Positions 7,461 to 20,427 of a stretch of 64,000 nucleotides of DNA are shown piece by piece; the first letter of the stretch is position 1; each line of letters begins with the position of its first letter. The stretch covers positions 682,001-746,000 of the forward strand of contig NZ_PIPW01000001.1 in the NCBI RefSeq assembly GCF_003987215.1, written 5' to 3'. The stretch is from Pseudidiomarina halophila (GTDB lineage: Bacteria; Pseudomonadota; Gammaproteobacteria; Enterobacterales; Alteromonadaceae). The notes beneath the pieces are model-generated. The model was not told where the DNA came from and searched no databases. It saw only the letters and a list, made by a program, of their open reading frames with translations. A program made the position numbers and the translations under genes.

Positions 7461-9368
7461 TCAACTGCTCTCTTTTTGTAAATTTTCGAGTTCTTCCCAA
7501 CGTTCAAGCGCAGCAATAAGCTCGTCTTCCAGAGCGGCTAAACGCTCAAGAACCGGCCCTGTTACTTCATGCGGCTGATCATAAAAGTCAGCGTTGCTGG
7601 CTTGCGCTTGTAACTCCTGTTGCTCTGCCTCTAATGATTCGATGCGCTTGGGTAGCATATCAAGTTCACGTTGCAGCTTATAGGATAACTTTTTCTTTAT
7701 TGGCTCTGAAGCTTTGCTTGCAGGCTTTTCTGACTGCGGCTGTACTGGTTTAGTTCCCTTACTCGTTTGATGCGCTAAATAATGTTCAACATCGTTAAAA
7801 TCCCCAACGATTTCGGTGATTTTACCAGCGCCCTCAAACAACAGAATACTGGTCGCGGTATTGTTAACGAATTCGCGATCGTGGCTCACCAGAATCACTG
7901 TCCCCTGGTAGTCTGCGATGATTTGTTCAAGCAGTTCGAGGGTATCTATATCAAGATCATTAGTGGGCTCATCAAGCACCAGCAGATTACTTGGCTGCAA
8001 AAACAGCTTGGCCAACAATGCCCGATTACGCTCTCCACCAGACAGCGCATGTACCGGCGTGCGTGCTTGTTGCGGAACAAACAGAAAATCCTGTAAATAG
8101 CTCAGGATATGGCGGGTGCGCCCGTTAAAGGTAACATCCTGCTTGCCTTCGCCTACGTTTTCGGCCACTGATTTCTGCGGATCAAGTTTCGCGCGGTGTT
8201 GGTCGAAGTAAGCCACTTCGAGGTTGGTCCCCAGCTTCAACACACCACTATCGATTTCCTGCTGCCCCAACACCACCCGGATTAAGGTACTCTTACCACA
8301 ACCGTTTGGCCCCACAAGCGCGATCTTATCGCCTCGTTGTAGGGTAAGGTTAAAATCTTTAAAGATTGGCTGACCGGCAAAGCTTAAGCTCATGTTCTCG
8401 CCTTCGAACACCAACTTACCCGAGCGTTGCGACTCCTGTACTGCGAGTTTGGCAGACCCTTGTTGCTCCCGGCGTCGTTTGCGTTCATTGCGTAAGGCCT
8501 GCAACGCACGCACCCGGCCTTCGTTGCGTGTGCGTCGCGCTTTAACGCCTTGCCGGATCCAGGTTTCTTCCTGTGCCAGTTTTTTATCAAACTCGGCGTT
8601 GTGCTTAGCTTCAACTTCTAACAGTTCTTGTTTTGCGGTTAAATACTGATCGTAGTCGCCAGGAAACGAGCTCAATTTTCCGCGATCAAGATCAATAATA
8701 CGGGTTGCCAGACGGCGAATGAACATACGGTCGTGGCTAATAAACAATACCGCACCCTGAAAATCCAGCAATACGCTTTCTAACCACTGCACCATATTGA
8801 TGTCGAGGTGGTTGGTTGGCTCATCGAGCAGCAATAAATCAGGATCAACAACCAAAGCACGCGCCAGAGCTACGCGCCGTAACCAGCCGCCGGACAAGCT
8901 CGCCATCGAGGTGTTTTCGTCCAGCCCTAAGCGCGTCAGTGTTTGCTCGATGCGCGTTTGTAACTGCCAGCCATCCGCGGCTTCAAGCTGGGTTTGCAAG
9001 GTTGCAAGTTTATCTAACAGCTTATCGTCGGGTACTTCCTCGGTAAGTTGTTGCGAGACTTCATGGTACTGCTTCAATACTTCGCCGACATCAGCCAGGG
9101 CTTCGGCAACATAATCGTAGACACGTTGATCCGAGTTCGCAGGAGGATCCTGAGGCAACCTCGCCACCACTGTATCCCCTACTTTCTGTATGGTTCCCTC
9201 GTCGAGCTGGATGTCTCCGGCAATCGCTTTTAGCAGGGTTGATTTGCCGGCACCATTGCGGCCTACCAGACAGAGTCGTTCGCCTGCTTCGATAAGCAAG
9301 TCAACACGATCTAATATGGGTTCATTACCAAAGGCGAGCTGTGCCTGTTGCACGCGTAAAACCGTCAT
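7461..9368 (-). CDS. uup: ABC-F ATPase Uup
   Basis: The 635-residue soluble protein has two ABC ATPase cassettes without membrane segments. The first Walker A is GRNGAGKST (residues 36-44) and the second is GPNGCGKST. The signatures are LSGGWLRRVALARAL and LSGGERNRALLAKL, with LLLDEPTNHLDI and LVLDEPTNDLDI Walker B/D-loops. An interdomain linker rich in R and K and a C-terminal coiled coil (about 555-635) are typical of Uup, an ABC-F protein that acts on ribosomes and limits transposon excision in E. coli. Its ATG overlaps the stop of the glutaredoxin-like gene by 3 bases. Confidence 0.95.
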   Translation of the reverse strand: MTVLRVQQAQLAFGNEPILDRVDLLIEAGERLCLVGRNGAGKSTLLKAIAGDIQLDEGTIQKVGDTVVARLPQDPPANSDQRVYDYVAEALADVGEVLKQYHEVSQQLTEEVPDDKLLDKLATLQTQLEAADGWQLQTRIEQTLTRLGLDENTSMASLSGGWLRRVALARALVVDPDLLLLDEPTNHLDINMVQWLESVLLDFQGAVLFISHDRMFIRRLATRIIDLDRGKLSSFPGDYDQYLTAKQELLEVEAKHNAEFDKKLAQEETWIRQGVKARRTRNEGRVRALQALRNERKRRREQQGSAKLAVQESQRSGKLVFEGENMSLSFAGQPIFKDFNLTLQRGDKIALVGPNGCGKSTLIRVVLGQQEIDSGVLKLGTNLEVAYFDQHRAKLDPQKSVAENVGEGKQDVTFNGRTRHILSYLQDFLFVPQQARTPVHALSGGERNRALLAKLFLQPSNLLVLDEPTNDLDIDTLELLEQIIADYQGTVILVSHDREFVNNTATSILLFEGAGKITEIVGDFNDVEHYLAHQTSKGTKPVQPQSEKPASKASEPIKKKLSYKLQRELDMLPKRIESLEAEQQELQAQASNADFYDQPHEVTGPVLERLAALEDELIAALERWEELENLQKESS

Positions 9369-9604
9369 ACTGTTACAAACTCCATTAATTGCTCACCGAA
9401 CGGCCAACGTAGTTCCGCATCGTCTGCTTCTCGCACTAACACCGGGACCAGTAAGGCGTATTCTTCATAAAGTTCCGGTTGTTCACTGATATCGACCCAA
9501 TGCAGACGAATCGGCTCCTCCAGTTGCAACTGATGCAACTGGGCAAGGGCTTCATTACACAATGGGCAATTCGGCTTACTCAATAAATAAAAATCAGTCG
9601 ACAC
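9365..9604 (-). CDS. Small glutaredoxin-like protein (DUF836 type)
   Basis: This 79-residue thioredoxin-fold protein has a CPLC redox motif at residues 13-16, followed by a helix and a cis-Pro-type VPVLV strand near residue 53. The family is assumed to do thiol-disulfide exchange; its partner is not known. The start lies 11 bases inside the end of rlmKL and its stop overlaps uup, so the three genes are translationally packed. Confidence 0.88.
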   Translation of the reverse strand: MSTDFYLLSKPNCPLCNEALAQLHQLQLEEPIRLHWVDISEQPELYEEYALLVPVLVREADDAELRWPFGEQLMEFVTV

Positions 9605-11732
9605 GCTGAGTCACCTTATACAGCTGATGAATACCTTTATGTCTTGCAAAGTCCGGGCTAATCGAGCGTTTGGTCCAGTCTTCTGCCTGCAAAAAAGCCT
9701 CAGCCAGGCCAGCTTCATCCAGTTTGAAGCGACGTTTGTTGTTCGAAAAGATAATCACGCCATCATCTTTCAATAATCGCGCGGCAAGCTTGAGCAACTG
9801 CACATGGTCACGTTGAATATCAAGCACATCATGCATCCGTTTCGAATTGGAAAAGGTTGGTGGATCGAGAAATATCAGATCAAAACGTTGCTGTGGCGGT
9901 TGTCGCTGTAACCATTGCATGCAATCGGCCTGTATAAAGCTATGTGGTCGCAGCTGCAGGCCATTGAGACGAAAATTCTCTTCGCCCCAGGCAAGGTATG
10001 TTTTGGATAGATCCACAGAGGTAACTGCCCGCGCGCCACCTAATGCCGCATGTACAGAAGCACTACAGGTATAGGCGAACAGGTTCAGAACAACTTTATT
10101 CTGGCTCAATTCGCCAATGGTTTTTCGTGCCCAACGATGGTCAAGAAACAGACCGGTATCCAGATAGTCACTTAAATTGACGATAAACTGTGCGTTGTAC
10201 TCGTGAACAACGGTAGTAATGGCCCGCAAGTGTTGACGCTGGTACTGCTGTTTGCCCGCTTGTTTCTGGCGCACTTTTAAATGCATATTAGCGGCTGAGA
10301 ACGGCAATACTTCAGCCAGGGTATCAAGCAAATGCCATAAGCGTTCTTTTGCCAAGGCTGGCGGAATATCTTTAGGTGCTGCATATTCCTGAATGACGAG
10401 ATGTTCGTTATACACATCCACTGCCGCGTTGTATTCGGGCAGGTCTGCATCATACATGCGCCAGGCGCTAAGACTTTCTTTTGCCGCCCATTTTTCAAAT
10501 TTTTGGTAATTCTTTTTAAGCCGGTTAGCTAAATCATCAGATTGCTCTTTAGTAAACTCAACTTGCTCCTGACTCAAGTCATAAAGCGCCAGAATCACCT
10601 CAAGGGCACCGTTATACAGCTTGTATTTTTTGTGGCTGCGCAGTTTAACTCGTTTTAACAGACTCTCGTCACCGGCTAAAATCGCTATTTGCCAGCCGTT
10701 AAATTCCTGCCGTAACCGTTGACCAAAGCGACGATACAACAACAAGGTCTCGACTTCTTCGCCTAGCCGTTCTCCATAGGGGGGATTACAAAGCAGCAAT
10801 GAGCTTTGCTCGGAAGCCCCCCTCTCTGGCGCATTGAGTTTGGTTGCATCACTGGATTCCCAGGTGAAAAAGCCATTCAGTTCAAGCCGTTGCGCGTTTT
10901 GATCAGCAATAGCCAATACCCGGGGATCATTGTCCGAACCATACAGACGCAGTGGTCGTGCCGCTTTTGCCTGTTGGTGTTGTTGCTCTGCCTGACTGAG
11001 GAGCTGTTGCCAGATTTGTGGTTGATGTTGCTGCCAATGGCTGAAACCCCAGTGGGTGCGACGCAAGCCTGGCGCATGCTCAAGCACAATCATGGCGGCT
11101 TCAATAAGCAAAGTACCCGAGCCACAAAATGGATCAACAATAACTTCTGTCGCGGAATTTACCCCGGCGCGAATAGCAATCGCTGCCGCCAGGGTTTCAC
11201 GTAGTGGTGCCTGCCCCTGTTGCAGGCGGTAGCCCCGTCGATGTAGCGCTTCACCGCTTAAATCCAGGTACCAGGTCAATTGATCACGCTGTAGATGGGC
11301 GTTAATGCGAATGTCCGGCTCCGCTTTATCAACGTTGGGCCGCCCTAGCCCGGCGTGGCGGAAGTGATCGACAATACCGTCCTTGACCAGCTGTGCACCA
11401 AACTGGGTATGTCGGATCTGTTGATTCTGGCCGGTGAAATCGACCACAAAGGACTGCTCGGCAGTCATGTGCTCGGGCCATGGCGTGGCAGCCACTTCAG
11501 CACTAACCGCGGCCAGATCTGAGCCCACGGGACATTGACCAAGCTGTAGGAGTACCCGGCTCGCCAGGCGGCTCCACAAACATACGCGGTACGCACCTTC
11601 GAGATCGCAGCTAAAGCGACAACCGGCTAGGGTTTGTTGTACATCATCGATGCCCAGGCTATGTAACTCATCGAACAGCAGTGGTTCGAGACCTTTGGCA
11701 CAGGTTGCAAAAAGTTGCAAAGCTGACGTCAT
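9594..11732 (-). CDS. rlmL: Bifunctional 23S rRNA methyltransferase RlmKL
   Basis: In E. coli this fused enzyme makes m2G2445 (N-terminal half) and m7G2069 (C-terminal half) in 23S rRNA. The 712-residue product matches the usual length. It has an N-terminal THUMP region, then a methyltransferase with DPFCGSGTLLIEAAM and the NPPYGER catalytic motif. A second Rossmann methyltransferase follows, with LFAYTCSASV and DPPTFSNSKRM. I chose the ATG at 11732 (MTSALQLFAT) because the upstream extension is not conserved. It heads the rlmKL-glutaredoxin-uup-DUF3466 unit and is divergent from tRNA-fMet. Confidence 0.96.
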   Translation of the reverse strand: MTSALQLFATCAKGLEPLLFDELHSLGIDDVQQTLAGCRFSCDLEGAYRVCLWSRLASRVLLQLGQCPVGSDLAAVSAEVAATPWPEHMTAEQSFVVDFTGQNQQIRHTQFGAQLVKDGIVDHFRHAGLGRPNVDKAEPDIRINAHLQRDQLTWYLDLSGEALHRRGYRLQQGQAPLRETLAAAIAIRAGVNSATEVIVDPFCGSGTLLIEAAMIVLEHAPGLRRTHWGFSHWQQHQPQIWQQLLSQAEQQHQQAKAARPLRLYGSDNDPRVLAIADQNAQRLELNGFFTWESSDATKLNAPERGASEQSSLLLCNPPYGERLGEEVETLLLYRRFGQRLRQEFNGWQIAILAGDESLLKRVKLRSHKKYKLYNGALEVILALYDLSQEQVEFTKEQSDDLANRLKKNYQKFEKWAAKESLSAWRMYDADLPEYNAAVDVYNEHLVIQEYAAPKDIPPALAKERLWHLLDTLAEVLPFSAANMHLKVRQKQAGKQQYQRQHLRAITTVVHEYNAQFIVNLSDYLDTGLFLDHRWARKTIGELSQNKVVLNLFAYTCSASVHAALGGARAVTSVDLSKTYLAWGEENFRLNGLQLRPHSFIQADCMQWLQRQPPQQRFDLIFLDPPTFSNSKRMHDVLDIQRDHVQLLKLAARLLKDDGVIIFSNNKRRFKLDEAGLAEAFLQAEDWTKRSISPDFARHKGIHQLYKVTQRVD

Positions 11733-11872
11733 AATTGTGGATGATCCTTTTGCGTCATTGAAAACGGCTCGATTATACGTGATGCAGAGCGCACTGTATT
11801 GTCGCAATTGTGCTAAAAAGCAGCAGTCGGACCGGAATCGGTGAAATAATCAGCAGTTGCTGCGAATAAGCA

Positions 11873-11900
11873 TTGCGTTATCCTGAAAGCTTGGTAACAT
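11873..11900 (+). promoter_or_regulatory. Promoter of the initiator tRNA
   Basis: TTGCGT (11873-11878) and TAACAT (11895-11900) are spaced 16 bases apart, with a GC-rich discriminator (GCGCAGC) as in growth-rate and ppGpp-regulated stable-RNA promoters. The start site would fall about 7 bases before the mature tRNA. Confidence 0.55.
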
Positions 11901-11913
11901 GCGCAGCATCGGA

Positions 11914-13783
<1,870 letters not shown>

Positions 13784-13794
13784 CAGAAGCTCAC

Positions 13795-14346
13795 TTATGC
13801 GTGGCGTAAATGATCGTCGTCGTAGTGTAATTGCAGGTAATGACTGGGTTGAAGACGATTATGCAGAACTTTCACCGACTCGAATTGCTGCATGACTTTG
13901 ACATCAGATATTGTCAGTGAATTGGTCAGCAGCATACATTCAGCGAATTCATCGTCGATGGTCATGATTGCAAAAATGCCGGTTTCGGTACCTGAATTGA
14001 GCTCGATTAAGGCTCCCGTTTCGAGGGTATAATTTGGCACCGTTTCACAGGACTGAAAGTACCAGCTTTGGGGCATCTGTGGGCGCCCGAAACGTTCCAG
14101 AATTGTGCGATTAATGGCCGCTTGAGTGAGCAACATCGGATCCCATAATTCATAAGCTGACAGGGCGTCGTAAAACTCCTGAAAACAGCTCGCATCTTCC
14201 ATGGTGAAGGCAGCATGCATGGGTTTCATCGGAATTAAGCGGGAAGGTTTGTAGGGACACTTGTGCACAAGACCATGGTCAAGTTCAATAACGAGCTGTT
14301 GCTGCTCGGGGTCATATATCCAGCGCCAGTGCTGAGATGCGTGCAC
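13795..14346 (-). CDS. zapC: Cell division protein ZapC
   Basis: ZapC binds and bundles FtsZ at midcell. The 183-residue product shares the family pattern, notably WRWIYD near the N-terminus, RPQMPQSWYF in the middle and a C-terminal LHNRLQP, and sits next to pyrD as in E. coli. The start is a GTG at 14346 with GGGGA 5 bases upstream. It lies 58 bases after pyrD and just ahead of the cpdB-like gene. Confidence 0.9.
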   Translation of the reverse strand: MHASQHWRWIYDPEQQQLVIELDHGLVHKCPYKPSRLIPMKPMHAAFTMEDASCFQEFYDALSAYELWDPMLLTQAAINRTILERFGRPQMPQSWYFQSCETVPNYTLETGALIELNSGTETGIFAIMTIDDEFAECMLLTNSLTISDVKVMQQFESVKVLHNRLQPSHYLQLHYDDDHLRHA

Positions 14347-14404
14347 GGTTATCCCCTTTTTATAGTTATTAGATGCTGCTTAACATAGCTAAGATAAGAT
14401 TAAA

Positions 14405-15412
14405 TTACAAGCGATTCACTATGTCCGCAATTAATTTTGGACCTTTATAAATAAAGCCTGAGTAAATCTGTACTAAACTGGCTCCTGCAGCTAGTTTTGC
14501 CTTGGCAGCAGCGTGCGAATCAACACCACCTGCAGCGATAATAGGTACAGCACCGTCGAGCAATCCGGATAGTTTCCGCACAATACGGGTGCTGTCCTCA
14601 AATAACACCGCCCCACTTAAGCCTCCGGCCTCTTTGGCATGGGGTAATCCTGCTACCGCGTCGCGGCTGAGCGTGGTATTGGTCGCAATTACCGCATCGA
14701 TCTCATGTTTCACTAATGCACGAGCCATGGCCTGCAGTTCTTCATCTGTCAGGTCCGGCGCAATTTTTACGGCAACAGGAACATAACGGCCATGTTTAGT
14801 GGTTAGTGCTGCTTGTTCCCGCTTCAGAGCGCTGAGTAACTTATCCAACGCTTCCCCATGTTGAAAAGCGCGCAGACCAGGGGTATTTGGAGAGGAAATA
14901 TTCACTGTGATGTAACTGGCGTATGGATACACCTTACGCATACAGTAAACATAGTCTTCGACGGCACGCTCTTCCGGCGTATCCTTATTCTTGCCAATAT
15001 TAATGCCAAGTACGCCATTGAACTTTGTGTTCTTTACTTGTTCAACAAGATAATCCACACCTTTATTATTGAATCCCATCCGATTAATGATCGCTTCCTT
15101 TTCCGGAATGCGGAATAAACGCGGTTTCGGATTCCCCTCCTGCGGCCTTGGAGTTACCGTCCCTACCTCAATGAAACCGAAGCCCATTTGCGCGAAGGCC
15201 TCGATACATTCAGCATTTTTATCCAGGCCTGCAGCCAGGCCAATCGGATTCGGGAACGTTATACCCATAACTTTAACCGGTTTAGGCGTTACTTTTTGCC
15301 GCCAAAACATGGCTAAAGGCGTGCGCGCATAACGACTCAACAGGTTGAGTGTGAGTTCATGTGCTTGCTCTGCATCTTTGCGAAAGAGCCACGCCTTAGC
15401 CAGTCCGTACAT
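14405..15412 (-). CDS. pyrD: Dihydroorotate dehydrogenase (quinone), class 2
   Basis: PyrD oxidises dihydroorotate to orotate in pyrimidine synthesis, passing electrons to quinone at the inner membrane. The 335-residue protein has the N-terminal membrane-associating helices of class 2, [14 protein letters not shown], the catalytic-serine segment [11 protein letters not shown] and the FMN-binding AAGGV. Its ATG overlaps the gdhB stop (TAATG), so translation is coupled to the giant glutamate dehydrogenase gene. Confidence 0.97.
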   Translation of the reverse strand: MYGLAKAWLFRKDAEQAHELTLNLLSRYARTPLAMFWRQKVTPKPVKVMGITFPNPIGLAAGLDKNAECIEAFAQMGFGFIEVGTVTPRPQEGNPKPRLFRIPEKEAIINRMGFNNKGVDYLVEQVKNTKFNGVLGINIGKNKDTPEERAVEDYVYCMRKVYPYASYITVNISSPNTPGLRAFQHGEALDKLLSALKREQAALTTKHGRYVPVAVKIAPDLTDEELQAMARALVKHEIDAVIATNTTLSRDAVAGLPHAKEAGGLSGAVLFEDSTRIVRKLSGLLDGAVPIIAAGGVDSHAAAKAKLAAGASLVQIYSGFIYKGPKLIADIVNRL

Positions 15413-18400
15413 TAAGAAGTCACCGTGCAGTTATGGTTAAGTAACATTAGCTCGCGTAAAGCCACTGAGAACTTGGCAAATTCATGGCTCTTAGTGGTAC
15501 GGAAATCGGCCAACATATGCAACCAGCGATCTACATAGGCTTGATTTTCCTTCATCCAAAGATCCAAGACTTCAAGCCCGTCAGTTTTAGCATCACCGCT
15601 TTTCAGCATACTCATGGTTAATGAGCGCTGTTGCCAGTCAAGCTCTTCACGGAACGCCGCGCGCGCTAAAGCCTGCCAGTGGTTGTCAACGGGTTGTGTA
15701 TTGATTTGCTCAAGGAACCAATGCAGAGATACCCGCGCGCCCAGATGGAAATAGGCGAGCGCTACGCTGCGTACCTTACGGTTCGTTTCATGCACAATAT
15801 CGGCAATATCAAGAGCTGAGAACAAGGTCGATAACGTGCCTATCTGCTGTGCCAGTTTTGCTGGTACACCAGCATTGGTTAAACGTTCAATTTCTTTCTC
15901 AAGACCAGCTCGCTCTTCGGGAACCAAATAATCCAGCACATTCTTGCGCAGATCATTAAAGGCGCCCTGATAAAAGTCGAGACGTTGCTGAATTGTCATA
16001 TGCTCTGGTTTGCGATGGCGCAGGAACCAACGAGTGGCGCGGCGTACCACGCGACGTAGCTGGAACAGCATATGGTTTTGCATTTGCGCCGGTATTTTAT
16101 TATTGCCAGCTTCAATCTGCTCCATTAAGCCGCGAAGATCGAAGCACTCACGCGCAACTACGTAGGCTGAGGCCACTTCCGCTGCGGTTGAGCCGGTCGC
16201 ATCCATTTTTCTGAACACGAAATTAGGTCCCATATCGTTGACAATATTATTTGCCAGGCGGGTCGCAATAATCTGTGCCCGCAATGGGTGCGCCTGCATC
16301 GCGTCCGCATAAGGTTCTTGCAGCGGTTTCGGGAATGCATTAATCAATGAACGCGCATGGAATGGATCCTCCATCACCGCGTCATCGAGCAAATCTTCTT
16401 TCAAAACCATCTTGCCGTAAGCGGTAATAACCGCAAGCTCAGGTCGTGTGAAGCCTTCATTATTGGCCTGACGCTCCGCCAGTTCATCATCATCCGGTAA
16501 AAATTCCAGACTACGATTAAGCTGACCTTCACGCTCCAGATGGTGAATAAAGCGTTGCAGCTCTTTGATCTGGTCAGCGCCACGCAGGGCCGTTACGGAA
16601 ATCGACTGGGACTGACGGTGACAATCCTTGATAACGATTTGTGAGACTTCATCGGTCATGTCGTAAAGTAATTTATCACGCTGCTTGCGCGTGAGTTCAC
16701 CATCAGCAACAAGCCCGTTCAGTAAAATCTTGATGTTTACTTCGTTATCCGAACAGTCAACACCACCAACGTTATCAATGGCATCGGTATTGATACGTCC
16801 ACCGTTGCGCGCATATTCGATGCGGCCAAGCTGGGTAAGTCCCAGGTTACCGCCCTCTCCAACAATTTTAGTGCGCAGTTCGTTACCATTCACCCGCAAA
16901 GCATCGTTGGCGCGATCGCCAACATCACTGTCGCTTTCTTTGCTGCATTTCACATAGGTGCCGATACCACCGTTCCACAACAAATCGACCGGCAGCGTTA
17001 AAATGGCGCGGATCATATCCGTTGGGGTCATGGATTTCTTCTGTGTATTAAACAGTTTTTTCATTTCCGGGCTGAGTTCAATGGCTTTCGAACTCCGTGA
17101 GAATACGCCACCACCCTGAGAAATCAGTTTACTGTCATAATCCTCCCACGACGAGCGTGGCAACTGGAACAAACGTTCCCGCTCAGCGTAGGTTTTCTTC
17201 GCATCTGGATCCGGGTCGATGAAGATATGTAAATGGTTGAACGCAGCGATTAAACGCGTGTGCTTAGATAACAACATGCCATTACCAAACACATCACCCG
17301 CCATGTCACCTATGCCAACTGCAGTGAAATCGGTGGTCTGACAATCGACCCCCATTTCACGGAAGTGCCGTTTGACCGACTCCCAGGCGCCGCGCGCAGT
17401 AATACCCATTTTCTTGTGGTCGTAACCGACTGAGCCGCCTGAAGCAAACGCATCCCCCAACCAGAAGTTGTAGTCATTAGAAATTCCATTGGCGATATCA
17501 GAGAACGTTGCAGTACCTTTATCTGCAGCCACCACGAGATAGGTGTCATCGTCATCATGACGGACCACGTCTTTTGGTGGAACAACATCACCGGCCACAA
17601 TATTGTCGGTGATGTCTAATAATGCCCGGATAAAGGTGCGGTAGCATTCTTTGCCTTCTTCAAAGAAGGCTTCGCGTTCTTCCGGCAGTTTTTTGCAGTA
17701 GAAGCCGCCTTTTGCACCCACTGGCACAATCACGGTATTCTTAACTTGTTGCGCTTTTACCAGACCAAGAACTTCGGTACGGAAATCTTCGCGTCGGTCT
17801 GACCAACGCAAGCCGCCGCGTGCAACTTTACCGCCGCGCAGGTGCACACCCTCAACCCGCGGCGAATAAACGAAAATTTCGTATTTCGGCAGCGGTAAAG
17901 GCATTTCCGGAACTTTTTCAGGTAAGAACTTAATTGAGATGTACGGTTTTTCCTGATCATTTGCATCATTCTGGAAAAAGTTAGTACGTAAAGCAGCAAG
18001 AATTAATTCGACATAGCGGCGAATAATCCGGTCATCATCAAGGTTCGCAACATTATCGAGCTCACTGGTGATGCGCGTTTCCAGGGCTTCGATTTTTTTG
18101 TTGCGGCTTTTAGCTGCGGGATCAAATTTGCTGTAAAAGAGTTTCACGATCAGCGTTGCGATAACCGGGTACTTGCTGAAAGTACTCTCAATATAGCTTT
18201 GGCTGAAGGTGGTACCAATCTGCCGCATGTATTTGGCAAACATGCGCAGAATAATAACCTGACGTCCGGTTAAGCCAGCGCTTAATACCAGACGGTTAAA
18301 ACCGTCGTCTTCATAGTGCCCGTCCCAGACCCGCGCGAACGCGTTCTGGAATAAGTCACGACTGGCTTCAAGATCAAGCTTGGTGTTGCTGTGTAACATC

Positions 18401-20250
18401 TGGAAATCCAATACCCAGAACACATCACCATTGGTCGCTTTGATTTGATAAGGGCTCTCGCCAATTATGCGCAAGCCAAAATTTTCCAGCATCGGCAGCA
18501 CGTCTGACAAATGTATCGGCTCGTCTTTGTGGAACAGCTTCAGGCGGATACGCTTACTTTGTTCGTTTTCTTCACGCGAACGGTAGAACAACATACCCAG
18601 CTTGTGCTCGTTATCGAGCGCTTCCAGTTGCTGAATGTCAGCAATGGCCACCGATGGCAATACTTCTTCTTTGTATGCGCGGGGGAAGGCATTGGCATAT
18701 TTCTTATTGAGTGCATTGGTCTTGGATTCACCAAACGTGCTACGCAATATACGCTCAAAGTTGTCTTCCCAAGTACGCGCTGCTTCAACCAGGTCGTGTT
18801 CCAGTTCTTTCACGTCAATGTCCTGTACGTGGTCACCAACGCGCACAGTATAATGCGTGCGCGCCAGAGAGGATTCAGAGAAATAAGTAGTAAATTCCAC
18901 ATCGTATTTGCTGCCCAGTCGTGCAGATAAAATCGCCTGAGTTTTTTGGCGCAGCAATGTGTTGTAACGCTCTTTAGGAACATACACCATACATGAGGCA
19001 AAGCGTCCAAAGATGTCGCGGCGCACAAACAAACGGGTCATGTCACGTTCCTGCATTTGCAGGACGCCCAGGCCAACATCTAGTAAGTCGTCTTCGCTGG
19101 CCTGCACCACTTCGTCGCGTGGATAGGTTTCCAGAATGTTTAGCAGCGCTTTTGCGGCGTGTGAGTTCGAAGCAAAGCCAGACTCATCCATCACCCGTTT
19201 AATTTTTTCACGAACTAATGGTACGTCACGCGCGCTGTTGTTATAGAAGCTACTTGAGTAGAGACCAATAAAGCGGTCTTCACCTATCACCTTGCCATTT
19301 TTATCAAAGCGTTTAACACCAATATAGTCGCAGTACGCCGGACGATGTACCCGCGATCTTGAGTTGGTTTTGGTCACCAGCAATAAGGTATTGTTAAAGG
19401 TTAGCTCACGCGCTATTTCCGGCAGTGAGGAAACCAGACGTTCCTTATTGGTCGCCGATTTTCGCATGAGACCTAAGCTCGACCCTGCCACCTGTCGAAT
19501 CTGATGATCGCCTTCTACCGCTTTCAGGTCATAGCGTCTATAGCCCATCAGGGTAAAGTTGTCTTGCGCCAGCCATTTTAAGAAGCGCTGCGCTTCTTTG
19601 AGCTCATTGGCATCGCCGGGATAATTTATGTCGCTCAGCTCTTTCGCTACACTTTCAAGGCGCTCACGCATTGGTTGCCAGTCGCTAACCGACACCGTGA
19701 CATCATCCATCACTGAAGCCAGCTCACGTTTTAACTGAGCCATTGCATCTTTGCTGGTCTGACGATCAATTTCTATCAGGAATACCGTGTCGACTTCATT
19801 GTCACCGCGGGTGCCGGCTTTTAGTAACTTGGTAATCCGGTGCTTTTCATCACGCTCATGACTCAGCGGCAAATGCAGCAATAAATGCGAATTAATGCCT
19901 AACCGTGACAATGCCATGCGAATGGAGTCGACCATAAATGGCATATCACTTTGGATGATCTCGATGATGGTGTGCGCGGATTCCCAGCCATGCCGGGCAA
20001 CTTCAGGATTGTAAGCTTTAATTAAGGCTTTGTCGCCCGGGCGGTACTCATTAAAACTATGCCAAAGCCCCATGATTGCGCCATAGAGATCGCTGTCGTT
20101 GCGTTGCGCCAGTTCATCGGACGAAACATTTCGGAACATACGTAAGGCAAAGTCTTGGATGATATCAGCACGGTCGCTCGCGCGTTGCTGAATGAGGGTG
20201 GCCACTTTTTGCAATATCACGGGAGTCTGGCTATCGCCAACAGAGTTCAT
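15412..20250 (-). CDS. gdhB: NAD-specific glutamate dehydrogenase, large (about 180 kDa) type
   Basis: This 1612-residue enzyme deaminates glutamate to 2-oxoglutarate using NAD, a catabolic route. The dehydrogenase core lies at roughly residues 800-1250. It contains [19 protein letters not shown], then VPVGAKGGF with the catalytic lysine, and the Rossmann region around [13 protein letters not shown]. The long N- and C-terminal regulatory regions are typical of the GDH-180 class. AAGGA lies 8 bases before the ATG. It follows pepN by 177 bases and overlaps pyrD by one base. Such enzymes are common in amino-acid-using bacteria. Confidence 0.96.
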   Translation of the reverse strand: MNSVGDSQTPVILQKVATLIQQRASDRADIIQDFALRMFRNVSSDELAQRNDSDLYGAIMGLWHSFNEYRPGDKALIKAYNPEVARHGWESAHTIIEIIQSDMPFMVDSIRMALSRLGINSHLLLHLPLSHERDEKHRITKLLKAGTRGDNEVDTVFLIEIDRQTSKDAMAQLKRELASVMDDVTVSVSDWQPMRERLESVAKELSDINYPGDANELKEAQRFLKWLAQDNFTLMGYRRYDLKAVEGDHQIRQVAGSSLGLMRKSATNKERLVSSLPEIARELTFNNTLLLVTKTNSRSRVHRPAYCDYIGVKRFDKNGKVIGEDRFIGLYSSSFYNNSARDVPLVREKIKRVMDESGFASNSHAAKALLNILETYPRDEVVQASEDDLLDVGLGVLQMQERDMTRLFVRRDIFGRFASCMVYVPKERYNTLLRQKTQAILSARLGSKYDVEFTTYFSESSLARTHYTVRVGDHVQDIDVKELEHDLVEAARTWEDNFERILRSTFGESKTNALNKKYANAFPRAYKEEVLPSVAIADIQQLEALDNEHKLGMLFYRSREENEQSKRIRLKLFHKDEPIHLSDVLPMLENFGLRIIGESPYQIKATNGDVFWVLDFQMLHSNTKLDLEASRDLFQNAFARVWDGHYEDDGFNRLVLSAGLTGRQVIILRMFAKYMRQIGTTFSQSYIESTFSKYPVIATLIVKLFYSKFDPAAKSRNKKIEALETRITSELDNVANLDDDRIIRRYVELILAALRTNFFQNDANDQEKPYISIKFLPEKVPEMPLPLPKYEIFVYSPRVEGVHLRGGKVARGGLRWSDRREDFRTEVLGLVKAQQVKNTVIVPVGAKGGFYCKKLPEEREAFFEEGKECYRTFIRALLDITDNIVAGDVVPPKDVVRHDDDDTYLVVAADKGTATFSDIANGISNDYNFWLGDAFASGGSVGYDHKKMGITARGAWESVKRHFREMGVDCQTTDFTAVGIGDMAGDVFGNGMLLSKHTRLIAAFNHLHIFIDPDPDAKKTYAERERLFQLPRSSWEDYDSKLISQGGGVFSRSSKAIELSPEMKKLFNTQKKSMTPTDMIRAILTLPVDLLWNGGIGTYVKCSKESDSDVGDRANDALRVNGNELRTKIVGEGGNLGLTQLGRIEYARNGGRINTDAIDNVGGVDCSDNEVNIKILLNGLVADGELTRKQRDKLLYDMTDEVSQIVIKDCHRQSQSISVTALRGADQIKELQRFIHHLEREGQLNRSLEFLPDDDELAERQANNEGFTRPELAVITAYGKMVLKEDLLDDAVMEDPFHARSLINAFPKPLQEPYADAMQAHPLRAQIIATRLANNIVNDMGPNFVFRKMDATGSTAAEVASAYVVARECFDLRGLMEQIEAGNNKIPAQMQNHMLFQLRRVVRRATRWFLRHRKPEHMTIQQRLDFYQGAFNDLRKNVLDYLVPEERAGLEKEIERLTNAGVPAKLAQQIGTLSTLFSALDIADIVHETNRKVRSVALAYFHLGARVSLHWFLEQINTQPVDNHWQALARAAFREELDWQQRSLTMSMLKSGDAKTDGLEVLDLWMKENQAYVDRWLHMLADFRTTKSHEFAKFSVALRELMLLNHNCTVTS

Positions 20251-20373
20251 GCTAAGTATCCTTGTAACCTTGAAAGGTGTAACGCTACTTTGTTTTTATC
20301 AAAAAACGATGTTAGCTAGTATTGTCGGACATTTAGCTAAGCTATTCAATGCTTATTACTGGGAAAAAGTAGT

Positions 20374-20402
20374 GTTCAGACCACGTCTGACGCGGCCTGA
20401 AC
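20374..20402. repeat. 29-base imperfect inverted repeat between pepN and gdhB
   Basis: GTTCAG (20374-20379) faces CTGAAC (20397-20402), with further CC/GG and CG/CG pairs inside and a 5-base loop. It lies 26 bases after the pepN stop and about 125 bases before gdhB. On the minus strand a T5 run follows at some distance, so it could be a weak terminator or an operator. The rest of this gap shows only the gdhB ribosome site. Confidence 0.45.
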
Positions 20403-20427
20403 ATGATTATGACAGGTTACTGCATGA

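Noticed and set aside
18511-18930. 139-codon plus-strand frame inside gdhB
   Set aside because: Lies within conserved glutamate dehydrogenase sequence; no independent evidence.
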